From Agarophyton chilense (lineage: Eukaryota > Rhodophyta > Florideophyceae > Gracilariales > Gracilariaceae): a stretch of DNA of 64,000 bases. Positions 1 to 11,029 of the stretch are shown here, piece by piece (the stretch's first letter is position 1; each line of letters opens with the position of its first letter). Under the pieces are notes generated by a model. That model worked only from the letters and a program-made list of their open reading frames with translations. It searched no databases and was not told the DNA's origin. Location: the NCBI GenBank assembly GCA_030374765.1, contig JARGXX010000099.1, forward strand, positions 2,294,001-2,358,000, in the 5' to 3' direction. The translations under genes and the position numbers were made by a program.

Positions 1-1
1 A

Positions 2-1957
2 TTTTCTCCTCCCAGCAGTCCACCGCAGAAAAGAATTGCTGGAGGTGACGATGTCAACCAAAACCAAAATATTCGACCACAAGGGTCGAGAGTGCAAGAG
101 CCTAATAAGCAGTTCCCAAACTCATATGAGCAAAATCGGAACACATCATTAGAAGCTGTACGAAATGCACACCAAAGACGAGCCGATGACCTCGAGCGAC
201 ACCGCTCCAAAGAGCGGTATGGAGAAGAAGTTCTACGAAGAGACCAGGAAGAGCGTAAACTGCGGCGAGAGATTGAGCGAAATCAACCATGGGAACGAGC
301 TGGCCAACGCAGTATTGGTCAAAGTCGCCAGGATCAAGGACAATATTGCAACGAAGACCGGGAGAGGTCACACGCGAGGCTAGTAAGTGAGCGCGAGCTG
401 GAAAGACAAATCGCAATTCAAAGAGAACGGAACCTAGAAATGGAAGCACAGTCTAGAAGACTAGAAGAAGAGCGTCAGGCTATATATGCCGGGAACGATT
501 ATATTGGTGACAGGTACCGAAACAGGCGAGAAATGCAAGACGGAAGTCGTTCGAAGACAAACTTTGGTGCAAATGATAGTCGTCCTCAACGGCGTCACCG
601 AATAGAACGATCTTTGCCGGAAGATTTCCATAGAAACAACCAGAACATTGGCAATCCTATTCTTCGTTACTCACATAATCCAGGTACAACGTCTTCTCCT
701 CGCCGAAATTGGCCTTCTTCGCATATAGAATCCCCGAGGACACGAGATACGCGGTTCAACACCATTTTTAGCAGGGATGCTCCTCACTGTGTAGTGAATG
801 GAAATCCGTATATTGTTTTAGAGTCCATTGGAAAAGGAGGAAGTTCAGTCGTCTACAAAGTCATGGACCAAAACATCAAAATGAGGGCCTTGAAACGAGT
901 CAAAGTCGAGCATTCTTCGTCTTCAAGAGTGATGATGGATTCCTACGTCAACGAAATTGCCCTTCTGAGGAAACTTAGAGGGTCTTCGAACATTGTACAA
1001 TTGTACGACTCAGAAGTTGACTATGAACGTGGCTTGATCCAACTCGTAATGGAATGTGGGGAAATGGACTTGAATGTGTGCCTCGGCAATTTCAATATGG
1101 AGTCGAAAGAGATTGACTTTGGTTTTATTCGAGAGAAGTGGAAACAAATGCTAAAAGCAGTACAAGTGATACACGAAGCGAGAATAGTGCATGGTGATTT
1201 GAAGCCGGCGAACTTCATTCTTGTCAACGGTACTATGAAACTTATTGATTTTGGCATAGCAAAAGCAATACAAACAGATGATACAACAAAAATAGTTCGA
1301 GACGTGCGGATTGGAACTCCGAACTATATGTCTCCTGAAGCAGTCATGGAAGATGAAAGTCTCCATTCCCCTCGCAGTCATAAGCAAAGATTCCGAATTG
1401 GTCGTGCTAGCGATATATGGAGTTTAGGCTGCATTTTATACCAGATGGTCTATGGGCGTCCTCCATTTGCTCACATCAAGAAAGTATCGCACAAGATGGA
1501 ATGCATTCAGGATGTGGACTACAAAATTACATACCAGCCAGTGGACGATCCATTCTTGATAGATGTCTTGCAAGGATGTCTCCAGCGAGATCCTGCAGAG
1601 CGAATGAGCATACCGAATTTGCTAAATCATGAGTTCATGAGACAACGAAACCCGAACCAGTCCGATTTTGGGAGACGAGGGAGACAACAGTTGGTTAGCC
1701 TTGACAGCTTTGAAGAATGTGTTGCGGAGGTTCGGTTACATAACGGTACTTTTGTACCGGCCAGACCCGGAAACGTGTTGTATGAAAAGTTGTGGTCAAA
1801 GTGTTCAATACCATATAGGTCCCAGGAAGACGAAGTTCAGAACGGGAATTTTCTCGCCTCTAACCGAGAATGGAATCCAACAGAATCAGGGGTAACGTCT
1901 AAAACGGGTACAAGAACCACAAACGCCAGCTACACCAATACCAATTCAAGATTCTGA
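2..1957 (+). CDS. MPS1: MPS1/TTK-type dual-specificity protein kinase, 5' end outside window
   Basis: Serine/threonine/tyrosine kinase of the spindle-checkpoint MPS1 (TTK) family, which acts at kinetochores. The reading frame is open from base 2 and has no in-frame ATG before the first GTG-coded valine at 92, so the true start lies upstream of the window. The first ~800 nt encode a very charged Arg/Glu/Gln-rich, probably coiled-coil region. The kinase domain runs from about nt 809 to 1650: Gly loop GKGGSSVVY, catalytic HGDLKPANF near 1190, DFG near 1247, and GTPNYMSPEA. The HGDLKPANF and IGTPNYMSPEA strings are typical of MPS1 and not of generic kinases. A ~100-residue polar tail follows the domain. 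No intron is visible in the part present. The family call is strong. Nothing can be said about the N-terminal TPR region, which would lie outside the window. Confidence 0.88.
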   Translation, partial: FSPPSSPPQKRIAGGDDVNQNQNIRPQGSRVQEPNKQFPNSYEQNRNTSLEAVRNAHQRRADDLERHRSKERYGEEVLRRDQEERKLRREIERNQPWERAGQRSIGQSRQDQGQYCNEDRERSHARLVSERELERQIAIQRERNLEMEAQSRRLEEERQAIYAGNDYIGDRYRNRREMQDGSRSKTNFGANDSRPQRRHRIERSLPEDFHRNNQNIGNPILRYSHNPGTTSSPRRNWPSSHIESPRTRDTRFNTIFSRDAPHCVVNGNPYIVLESIGKGGSSVVYKVMDQNIKMRALKRVKVEHSSSSRVMMDSYVNEIALLRKLRGSSNIVQLYDSEVDYERGLIQLVMECGEMDLNVCLGNFNMESKEIDFGFIREKWKQMLKAVQVIHEARIVHGDLKPANFILVNGTMKLIDFGIAKAIQTDDTTKIVRDVRIGTPNYMSPEAVMEDESLHSPRSHKQRFRIGRASDIWSLGCILYQMVYGRPPFAHIKKVSHKMECIQDVDYKITYQPVDDPFLIDVLQGCLQRDPAERMSIPNLLNHEFMRQRNPNQSDFGRRGRQQLVSLDSFEECVAEVRLHNGTFVPARPGNVLYEKLWSKCSIPYRSQEDEVQNGNFLASNREWNPTESGVTSKTGTRTTNASYTNTNSRF

Positions 1958-3917
1958 TGAGGTTTGAGCGAGATGCCTTCAAGAAACACGAGCACGCCTC
2001 GTAATGCTGCATCTTGCGTCATGTAAACAGTCTGTCCTCGATTATTATTTTTCACTCGTGGAAACCTTAGTATACCAATCTGTACTTTGAGTTCGAAGGG
2101 CTTGCATGACTTCTCTCAACCCAAAGCTGTAGAGCCTGAGTATTTTGTACAAATTGTAAATCTTTGAGACATGGTCGAATGGTCGGGAGAAAGAAAGAAG
2201 CATCTGAAACCATCTAGTGCTCTTACTTTCGCCAAGGGCTGAAAAGTCTTCTTGTCGAACATGACAGCATGGAAATATTCGGGTCCCTTCGCTTAGTTCA
2301 TGTGTAGATACTAGTTACTATTGCCAACGCCTTCCTTTCATAATTATATCCAAGGCATTGGACGAAAGCAGGAGAGGGTCATTTCTTATACATAGCAATC
2401 TTCACCAAAGTTGTCAATCCTAGAATCACTGTCAAATACCTTCATACCGATCTGAAAAACATGTATCCATAGATATTGGAGAGGAGCGAGGCGAGAGCAA
2501 GAGGTATCTGTAGCTAAAATTCTTCGAGTAGGCTAAGACCTCAAGCTTATTGTAGCAATTCGTCTGTTTGCGTTGTTCGAATGGTTCCATTCTTGTCTTC
2601 ATTTTCCCTGAGATTTATTTTTCTGTGATGCAGAATACTGAATGACTTGCAGATAAATTTGGGTCATTGATCCGTGATGAGTTACATTCACACGTATTTG
2701 TTGAGTGGTTTGCTATTTCTTTTCCTTTACATTATTGGAATAACTATATGCAGAAAACGTCTTCAATCTAATTGTCGGAGATATCCTCAGTCTCTGTAAG
2801 CTGTTCGAAACGATGCATGCCCATCTTTCATGAAAATAAAGAAACTTCTTTCGGAATCACTTTGGCAACTACGTGCATAAAAAGCAGCCATTCCTGCATT
2901 TTTAAAAGCTGTTTGAATGGCTCACACAACCTTTCCTGCTCGCAACGAATAATAGTCAGAACATAGACAAAAATGAGGTGTTGAAACAAAGCGAAATTGT
3001 ATCTGAGAGGGGTATATTTCTGTCTTCATTGTGATAAAACACATTTTTTAAGTGCGCGGTCAGTGCTAGCACTAGGACGACGTTTGAAATAATTCTGAGA
3101 CGTTCATGCAACATTTTGCAAGCTGTTGATATCAATAAAAAAATGATGAGAAGGGGGTTAAGATCGATTGGGGATCTGGCGATGGGCTTGCAATAGGATA
3201 GCGTTTTTCTCTCAGAGGATTGCAACTGGATCAAAGCAAAAGGCTTTCATAATATATGGATGGATTACTGGAAAAAACAGCAATCCGTCGATGTGGGATG
3301 GAACGCATTCCTGTCGTAAAGGAGCGTACCACGACAATAATGTGTATCTGGTGGCTCGCTTGTCTTCCGACGAATATTTTGTATGTTTTATAACCCCCTC
3401 GCAACTCGTTCATAGAAACGTGCATTGCTCAGAAGAACAAAAGATAGTATCATTAGATCGTTCTGATGAACATTAGAGGAGTTGAGCGTGGCATGCAAAA
3501 ATGGGTCTTGTAAATCGCAAACATGCTGAAGAATTTGAGTATATCTGACTTAAGCCTTTAAGGGTATCGCGCAAGACGCATGGGAACTATAGCCCTCCCT
3601 AGCTAGTACAAGGGCGGATAAGCACGCGAACGCTAGCCAAGATGATTGCTACAGTTGCATCACCGAACAGGATCATGCTGATCGTTAAGATGCCATGATG
3701 ACAATAAATTCTGGTTTAGTGCTTCAAAGCTTTTCTCTCCAGCGCGGAAAGTCTTTCAGGGAGACAACAGAAGAATGTTGCGGATGATCCTCCAAGCGGA
3801 TCAAGCCAATTTTGAAGGTGTTATTTGAATAATTCCTGCCGGAGCTACACAGTAGAGAGCGCTACAGCTTGATCCTCGTTGATCCTCATTTGCACGGTCG
3901 CCACAAAGCTCGTCGTC
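1958..3917. other. intergenic stretch, no gene recognised
   Basis: About 2 kb of AT-rich sequence between the MPS1 stop and the RPP30 start. Only short open frames without protein-like composition occur, on both strands. I saw no tRNA, repeat array or transposase remnant. It presumably holds the 3' end of MPS1 and the promoter of RPP30. Confidence 0.5.
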
Positions 3918-4976
3918 ATGTTTCATGACCTCAACATATGCATTCCACCCGCGGCGCAGCAATCCGCTCTTCAGACACTATACAAACTTGGATTTCATGT
4001 CGTAGCCTTCTCTACCGTCGTGTCCAATGTGAGTAAGCTCACTGATGGACACCTGCCGCCTCGTCACAAGCTTTCAGTGGAATCTCTCTCACCGGTATGG
4101 GCCTAAAACTTTTTCATCTTGATTCTCATGGCGTTCACATTCTGACATTGTTCCCAACGACTCTGCCTTGAAACAGCCCGGTGCACGGACCATCAAAGTT
4201 CTGCAACGTATCACGTTGGTTATCAACGATGCCAATCAGGTATGACATGCCCCCTACAACGTCTTGCTTCATGCATTTAATCTAACAAAGCAACAGCTCC
4301 CAACCCTCAATTCATCCATATTATCAGCTTATGACCTAGTAGCGGTTATGCCCACCTCAGAGAAACTTTTACAACAATGCATGCGGTTCGACATCGATAT
4401 AATTTCTATTCCTCTGAACGCGCGTCTCCATTTCTTCATCAAGAGGCCGCACGTCCATGTGGCATTGGACAAGGTAAGTCAAGTAGGGATTTTGCGCTTG
4501 ATTATTAACATTCTGAACTTTTCATTCTAACTATGACCAACGCAGGGAATCATATTCGAAATATCGTACGCACACGGTCTGAGAGATTTAGTTTCTCGCA
4601 GAAATCTTGTAGCCAATGCGAGCGCTTTATCTTCGACCACAGGGGGGCGTCACATAATCTTGTCAAGTGGAGCGGCAACACAAATGGTAAGCAGCTCACG
4701 CAAACAGAAAATGTGCATTCGCTCATCACCGCGAACTCTTCTGACAATTGCCGCCCCAACCAACCCCTCCAGGAACTTCGAGGAACGCATGATGTGATAA
4801 ATCTAGGGGTTCTATTTGGGATAACACATGAACACGCCTACAATAGCGTAACTCGAAACGCCATTGCAACCGTTCAGCACGGCGAATTCCGGGCCAAGTA
4901 CCACAAGGGAATAGTTCGAGTCATTGAAACAAAAGAGCAGCAAGAAACTTCCATGCAACCGGAGACATCCAACTGA
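3918..4976 (+). CDS. RPP30: RNase P/MRP protein subunit p30 (RPP30), five exons
   Basis: Protein subunit of nuclear RNase P and RNase MRP, which cleave tRNA 5' leaders and pre-rRNA. Exons: 3918-4094, 4177-4239, 4297-4473, 4546-4686, 4773-4976. All four introns are short (57-86 nt), begin with GT, end with AG and fall in phase 0; the spliced product is 253 residues, close to the human length of 268. The protein opens with MFHDLNI, the conserved p30 start. It continues with TLVINDANQ, LNSSILSAYDLVAV, DIISI and RPHVHVALDKGIIFEISYA, and ends with a RGTHDVINLGVLFG block typical of the family. The start is fixed by the MFxDLNI motif. An alternative acceptor six bases upstream of exon 3 (AAG at 4290) would add QQ. 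The gene converges with the Deg9-like protease, about 300 bp apart. Confidence 0.92.
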
Positions 4977-5281
4977 CATGAGAGCCAGGTACCAATACAC
5001 GTCAGAAACATGGAGTTTTTCGCAGCAAGGCCAAATCGGAACACTGGCATCGAAGTCCCTAATGAATTAGTAAGCTATGGAACACATGCAGTGGCTACTA
5101 AGTCATAGCTACTCTCAAAACGAGGCAGCGAGGCGAGGCATGAAACATAGGAAACGTGTGACAGGGAACGAGACAAGGAACGTGAAAAGAAGGCGAGTCA
5201 TGTTGGGGGAGGAGACGGAGGGAAAAAAAAGCGAGAAAGTGAAAGTAAAAAACTAAGTTCGCGAGCTTGAATTATGAGATT
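4977..5281. other. short gap between convergent genes
   Basis: About 305 bases containing a purine-rich plus strand (roughly 5105-5260) with no open frame of interest. It most likely holds the two 3' untranslated regions of RPP30 and the Deg9-like gene. Confidence 0.4.
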
Positions 5282-7318
5282 CTATGACGTTCCTACGGGC
5301 TGTGTTTCCGATGCGGTTACGGCGCTGCTTTCGCTCGTAATCTCGTTCTCTTTCACATCAGAATCGGCAACTGGGTCACATTTCCCGTCTGGTGCATTGT
5401 TGTCAGCCTCTACGACGCTGTCGTCAACGCGATCATTTTTCTCAGCGTTGTCGTCTTTCGTAACAGCGGCATTTGGTTGCTGTCCAGCCACTGATCGTTT
5501 ATCGCTGTCACCTACAACAGGAGGCAACTCTCCAATACTACAAGCACTAGGAATACAATGAGTCTCCAGAATCTCCGCAGACGCATCTATTGCCTCCTGG
5601 CGTCCAACCACAACGATCTCATCATCCAAATCAAAGCGCAAGAAATCGGCGGTGCATTCATCCACCAACTTGGCGAGATGGGCCAAGTTCCTCAACTTTT
5701 GACCATTGAATTTTTGGACACGCGTGTTGATGACACACTCGTACTCGATGTTGATCTCCGCATTGAGTACTTGCGACAGCACAACGATCTGTTCGTCAAG
5801 ATGTTCCTTGGTGCCGTACAACAAGCGCTCGAGCAAACGCACAGGCGCCTTCAAATCCCACTTGTCACCGTACTCGGCGATGAGATAGGGCTCACTGAGG
5901 GCAACAAACACCAGGCCAGCAATGGTAAAGTACTCTGGCAGGCGGCGCTGCTCTCTGACCGGCACCAGCAAGTTTTCTGAGCTCTCGCGGAGCTCATACT
6001 GAATGGCGAGCGGCTCGCCATTTCTCAAAATGTTGAGCTTGACGATGTCTCCGGTAAACTTGGTTGTAATGATGTAGTGAAAGGCAATGCGCTCTCCAGA
6101 TCGGTAGGGCACAGTGCCCGCGTTCGAAACGGAGACGGCATCGATAGATGTGACAATGTCCTCCGGCTTGAGCACGCTGAAGGCCGGGGAGGTCTTCATG
6201 ACCTTTCGCACGAGTACACCGCTCTGCTGCGGCTTCATGTTCATACATTTTCGCAAGGACTTGTTCTCCATCTTCTGCCATGTAAAGCCGCAGTGGCAAA
6301 AGCCAGTGTACTTTGCGTTTGTTTGATAATCCTTGAGAAAATGGTCTACAACGCTTTCGGCGACAAGGTAGCCGATGTTCTCGGCGTCGCCGGAGTTCAT
6401 GGATTGAAAGGCAATACCGACGACGTTGTTGGCGTGGTTGAGGGCCGGGCCGCCGGAGGAGCCCGAGTTGATGGCGGCGTCAATCTGAATGCCCAAGAGC
6501 TGACTGTCGCCGTGGGTGTAATCCTGAATCTCGACGCGCGACACGACGCCAGCGGTGACGGAGATGTTTTCGCCGCCAATGGGGTAGCCAACGACGATGA
6601 CGCTGGTCTGAAGCTCAGGCAGGCGGCCAAAGCACAAGGGCTGGATGTCTGACCAAAAAGAGTGGTCCTCGACGGTGAGCAGAGCGAGGTCGCACTCGTT
6701 GCCGTAAGTGAGGACACGGGCGATGTACTTGCGGTCGCTGGCGCGCTTCTTGACGCGCACAACGGTGTGGTGCTCGATGGAGTGGGCGTTGGTGAGAATC
6801 CTACGACCGGAGATGACGAAGCCGGAGGAGGTGCTCTGGGTCTGTCGGCGCATCTGCCAAGGCAGCGAGTAGTTTGGGTCGCAGTGCGTGACATAGATCT
6901 TGAGGACGGCATCGAGGATGTGGTTGTGCAGCCCCTGACTGGAGATGGGGGGGGATTGAGGCTGTGCGTCGGGCGAGGGTTGCGGCGAGGGGGGGGAAAG
7001 AGGGGGCGGGGAAGGCGGCGGCGGCAAGGGCGCTACGTGGTCGGCAGCAGGCGAAGCGTCAAGCGCATCGTCGTGGGCGCGCGTGCCATTTGGCACTGCA
7101 GTCGGGGTGGGCGTGTGCGACGGTTGCGACGGTTGCGACGGTTGTGATGGTTGTGACGAATGCGGCGGCGGGGAGGGCGCCACGACGGCGATGGCGGCGG
7201 CGGCAGTGGCGGCGTTGCCGTCGTCGTTGTGGCGGACAGGCGGTAGAGCGGCCATAGCGAGAGACGATTGATCGCGGCAGCCCAGCGTGCGTGGCGCGCA
7301 CCTCCATCGCTGCGGCAC
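5282..7318 (-). CDS. Deg9-like HtrA serine protease with PDZ region
   Basis: ATP-independent trypsin-like protease of the Deg/HtrA family, closest in architecture to plant Deg9/Deg10, which combine a protease domain with a family-specific PDZ region. In the 678-residue frame the triad reads His179 (TNAHS), Asp210 (NECDLALL) and Ser288 (NSGSSGGPAL), all intact. A degenerate PDZ follows (about 350-450) and then a second globular part (to ~620), as in the Deg9/10 group. Residues 45-125 are proline/serine rich with an SQP repeat run, likely disordered. The last ~60 residues are acidic. Met22 (MAALPPV) is a possible alternative start, and the ORF does not decide between them. I see no clear organelle presequence, so location is unknown; plant Deg9 is nuclear. 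Single exon. Confidence 0.85.
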   Translation of the reverse strand: MPQRWRCAPRTLGCRDQSSLAMAALPPVRHNDDGNAATAAAAIAVVAPSPPPHSSQPSQPSQPSQPSHTPTPTAVPNGTRAHDDALDASPAADHVAPLPPPPSPPPLSPPSPQPSPDAQPQSPPISSQGLHNHILDAVLKIYVTHCDPNYSLPWQMRRQTQSTSSGFVISGRRILTNAHSIEHHTVVRVKKRASDRKYIARVLTYGNECDLALLTVEDHSFWSDIQPLCFGRLPELQTSVIVVGYPIGGENISVTAGVVSRVEIQDYTHGDSQLLGIQIDAAINSGSSGGPALNHANNVVGIAFQSMNSGDAENIGYLVAESVVDHFLKDYQTNAKYTGFCHCGFTWQKMENKSLRKCMNMKPQQSGVLVRKVMKTSPAFSVLKPEDIVTSIDAVSVSNAGTVPYRSGERIAFHYIITTKFTGDIVKLNILRNGEPLAIQYELRESSENLLVPVREQRRLPEYFTIAGLVFVALSEPYLIAEYGDKWDLKAPVRLLERLLYGTKEHLDEQIVVLSQVLNAEINIEYECVINTRVQKFNGQKLRNLAHLAKLVDECTADFLRFDLDDEIVVVGRQEAIDASAEILETHCIPSACSIGELPPVVGDSDKRSVAGQQPNAAVTKDDNAEKNDRVDDSVVEADNNAPDGKCDPVADSDVKENEITSESSAVTASETQPVGTS

Positions 7319-7525
7319 AGCCGCCGTCGCGTGTCTTTGAGCACTACGGCCAGTGGCGCACGCACAGTGGAGAGCGTCTAGTTGGCGCGGGCGAAGTGCG
7401 AATATACACGACGTACGAAACGTAGCGCAACGAATACATTTTCACCAATAAGAGCAAGACTAGCGGTGCTCTAAAAAATAGAGCTGAAAAGAACAAATAG
7501 CCCACCGTTTAGCACCCTCATTTTG

Positions 7526-9066
7526 GAGCATCTCTACTGGTGAAGTGCTAAAACGTACAGCTCCAAGTACGAGTTCAGTCGTACTCGTTCTTGTCCAATC
7601 ATTCCAGAGGTTCCTAATTATATAAACAAAACACACTTCGCAGTTCTTCAGGTACCTTTCTCACACCATACCTATCCTTCATCTTGCGCAAACAATGACC
7701 AACCCAGACTTTATTTTCCAACAAAACCGTTCGGTGGCTGCGGCTGCAGCTATCTTCGTTGAGACAAATACTAAGAAAACAAGAAAAACGAAACATGTCG
7801 GACGAACAATGGGAACGAAAAACATTTCTAGAGGCACAAACACCTTGTTAAAGAACTATTTTGGCAGCAGTCCAACTTATTCTCTGTGAATGTATAGTAG
7901 CAATTTTCGAGTACCTTGAATTAAATTTTACAAACTTCTCTCTGATCTGACTACATAATTACCTTCAATTTGGAGCGATAATCATAATGCAGCGTTAAAC
8001 AATAGACTTTCATCAAGAAAAGATTCTGGCGTTTTAAAGATTGTTACGCTGTTAGGGACCGCGACATTTTTCGAAGATGTTGATCATGGATCGTGAATAT
8101 CAAAAGACTCACTGCAAAATTACTTTCGTAACTTTTCCCGCGCGAGTATTACATTATACAAAGAGAACTTATTTAATCGTCTTCCAAGCAAGAAAAAACT
8201 ACTTCAGATTTCGGAAAGGTACGGGGAGTATAAATTCAAGGGCTGCATTGGTTGTGTAGACCGAAGCAAAATCCAGTGGTAGAACAGCCCAAGTGCTCTT
8301 ATAAGACAGTTTCACAATACGAAGTAATGGAAACTCGCAACGATAGCTATGGAGGCATGATGCAATATCGATCTGTATGTGTGTCACTGGTTTTCTGGAA
8401 GATGTATAACAAACAACTACAAAACCCTTCTGGAATAGTCACCTTTCTTTGTTTTTATTCTCAATGGTACATATGATATTCAACTTTCTACGAACTATAA
8501 AAGTCATCGTTAAGGGCAGGAGAGATGTCTTCCATACTTTTTAGTGGATTGTATCTACCGGCAATGGACAATATTCACCAGACCTATTCATGAACCAGCC
8601 AATGAGAGAAAAAGTTACTATTCAAAGTCTCAAGAGCGGCTAAAAACGAACATAGAACGAGCGTTTGGTGTATTACAGGCTCAATTCCACGTACTGGGGA
8701 AAGAATTATACCTCTGGCAAAAACGGAAGGTACTTTGTGTAAGTGAGACTTGCGTGATACTTTACAATCTGTTTGTTAGATTGAACCAGGAAGAGTCTTT
8801 TGAAGAAGACGCCAGTAAAAACGGTCCTTCCGTAAATCTTGTTACAGAATTGTATGACTTGGAATGTGCGGGAGCAGATCAACGTTGCAGTGAAAGGGAA
8901 GAACAGAGGCGAGCTACAGAGCTAGAGATGGATGAAAACGGAGATATAGATATCGATATGATTCGTTTACGAGAATGCTATATGACGTCCGCGGTTGAAT
9001 TACAAGGTCTACGAAGAGATTTAATACAAGCTATGGAAGAGAGAAGAAGAAGCGTATCTTAGTGCA
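7526..9066 (+). mobile_element. decayed PIF/Harbinger DNA transposon (element 1)
   Basis: A relic of a PIF/Harbinger-type DNA transposon. It contains a colinear but inactive transposase frame (7695-9062). The left end is tentatively placed at the GAGCATCTCTACTGG string near 7532, because a very similar GAGCATTTCTACCGC occurs at the outer end of the second element near 16627. A small inverted repeat (GTTTAGCACC ... GTGCTAAAAC) brackets that string at about 7507-7556. No right terminal repeat is visible. The transposase ends within ~70 bp of the recognisable metE relic, so this element inserted in or beside the metE relic. Confidence 0.65.
7695..9062 (+). pseudogene. PIF/Harbinger transposase (DDE_Tnp_4) relic
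   Basis: Translating 7695-9062 gives, in order, the landmarks of a full Harbinger transposase. These are an N-terminal block ending in LLKNYFGSSPTYS (family: DYF...NPTY), GCIGCVDRSKIQW (family GSIDC.HW.W), NSPSAL, and then TNIERAFGVLQAQF and CVILYNLF (family VERAFGVLQ.RF and CIILHNM). About seven in-frame stop codons interrupt the first two thirds, which otherwise remain in one or two frames. The last 172 codons (8544-9062) are still open and could mislead gene finders. The C-terminal addition (DLIQAMEERRRSVS) recurs in the second Harbinger remnant near 14.55 kb, so both come from one family. Inactive as it stands. Confidence 0.75.
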
Positions 9067-9559
9067 GCACTCCAAAGAAGTACTGACAGCGCCAGGTTCG
9101 AGGGTTAAGCCGCATGGCACGGATTCATTAATTCCTTCAGCGGTAGCTATAAAGCGCGTGTGGTCTTTTTTGGTTGGCAGCGAGCGAGCTTGGCGCCGGC
9201 AAACGGCGAAGCTCAGTTGTCTGTAGAAAGGAGCCGATATTTGTAGTGCCATAACCACCTAGAACAGTGAACTGTTGTGGGCGACGTTCCTCAAAGTCAG
9301 GTACACGAGTGAAGAGAAATTCTTCCACCGTGGTGCTCACAGCCTCTTGGGAAACTGCGGCAATGCCCGACAGGGACTGAAAATCTGCGTTCGATGTAAC
9401 AGTATAGATCGTCTTCAACTTTTGCACGACAAAACTGAGCTTGGGGCGAAATTCTTCCAGTAGGATAGCCTCAGCTGAAGTGAAATGCCCTTCAAGGGGG
9501 GTTTCTTCCCAAGACTTAGAGATTTCGCTCGCTTGAAGACTAGCTTGGTCTATGACAAG

Positions 9560-10190
9560 CTATACCGCTATTGCGTGCCGACGGCCGGTTAGGGCCGGAG
9601 GTGCACACTGGTGGAACACGTGGACTGCACGGATACCAACGCTAGAGTGCGAGGCGTGCCACACGTGGCCCAGATTCTACCTAATGGTTAGTATTATTTA
9701 GTAATTCTAAGTATTTATTTAGCTACGCTATCGCTATTTAGTGTCTAGTTTTCGGGCGCGCGCCACACTACTTAGGAGGTTGAGCACTGCTCCCCAGTAA
9801 ACACCCTTTTGGGATATCCCAAGGAGGAAGTCCTGGCTCTGAACTTTTCGCCTTCGACGTGTCTTCACCGCATACTGCGTGAGCGCCCGTTGCACGTTAG
9901 TTCATCCACCCCTCTGTCGACCAGAGTGCTACCACCACCGTGAGTTCATATTTAATCACCGACACTTGTCGTAGTCTCGCCCCTGTATAGGGTTTCGCCC
10001 CTGTTTTCCTCTTGTTCTCCGTTTTGGCTCTCGTGAGTGGCCGCCTCACTCAACTCGCTCGTCCACCTCATGCGAGTGTTTCCTTGCTCCTTTTCCAACA
10101 ATTGCCGTGGTACCGCCCCGCCTAGGATTGGTCACACCCCGGACTGTGCCGTGCTCACCTAAACACTGTAGGAATATCCCGCCGGATTGG
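9560..10190 (+). repeat. repeat insertion inside the metE relic, inverted relative to 11030-11890
   Basis: Sequence without coding character that separates metE pieces 2 and 3. It shares a 19-of-20 match (9977-9996) with the reverse complement of 11322-11341, and looser similarity around it, e.g. CGCCCCTGTTTTCCTCTTG. Boundaries are approximate and set by where metE similarity stops. It could be an old solo terminal repeat or a non-autonomous element; the class is not established. Confidence 0.45.
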
Positions 10191-11029
10191 CCTCGGTCTT
10201 ACAACCGACTTCGTCGTGCCTTTCCAGAGTGGCTCTGTTTCTGTGCTCCGCTGGGACGAGTCTCCTTTGCCTGAGGCGTGTCTCTCAAGAGAGGAAGATC
10301 CCGATCATCTTCGTGGTGTCTCCGCTCCAAGCGTTGTCCTACATCAGCGTCCACGTGGATGGGTACGTATCGCAACGAGCAACTGGGTTGCACTTTGACC
10401 TTGACGCTTTTGCCAACGACAAACCTCACAAAAAAGCAGTGCCGGTTCAGAGACTTCATCGTACCACATGGAGCAACCATCGATAACAACATCCCCAAGA
10501 CGTAGCTTAGAAGGTAAGCCGCATTTTTTAATATTCCCGATGTTGCAACCTCGAGTAAAGTCGAGAGAAATGGCAGAAATATCCGGTAGCTTACTTTTCC
10601 AAGAGAACACATCGATATGAACCTCATCGAAGAAAGTGATGAGGTTGAGTCGGACGTTAGAGGCGTCCAGATCTGGGAAGGTCGTTTGAACCGGCGATTG
10701 AAAGAACTGTTTTGCCGTAACAACAAGTGGCAGCTCGTGAAGATGCACTTCTAGACAATTGCAAGACTTGAGAAAAGCCAAAGGGTTCTTGTAAAGCGTC
10801 AGCAGTTTTTCCAACTTCTAAAACGCTTCAATGGCGGTGAGACCAGCTATATGCACATAGTCGATGCACCCATACACAACAGGTGCAAGATGGTCCACAT
10901 CAATCTCCTTCTGTGCAATATCAATCTGACGAAGGAAATTTTCAAAGTTGGATGACGGAGTGATAGCTGCATTCAGCTCCGGCACAAGATAAAGATAGTT
11001 CGTACCAATTGTTTGGACCTATCCAACGC

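Noticed and set aside
6397-7365. Frames antisense to or overlapping the Deg9-like gene start
   Set aside because: Shadows of the GC-rich, proline-coding N-terminal region of the protease.
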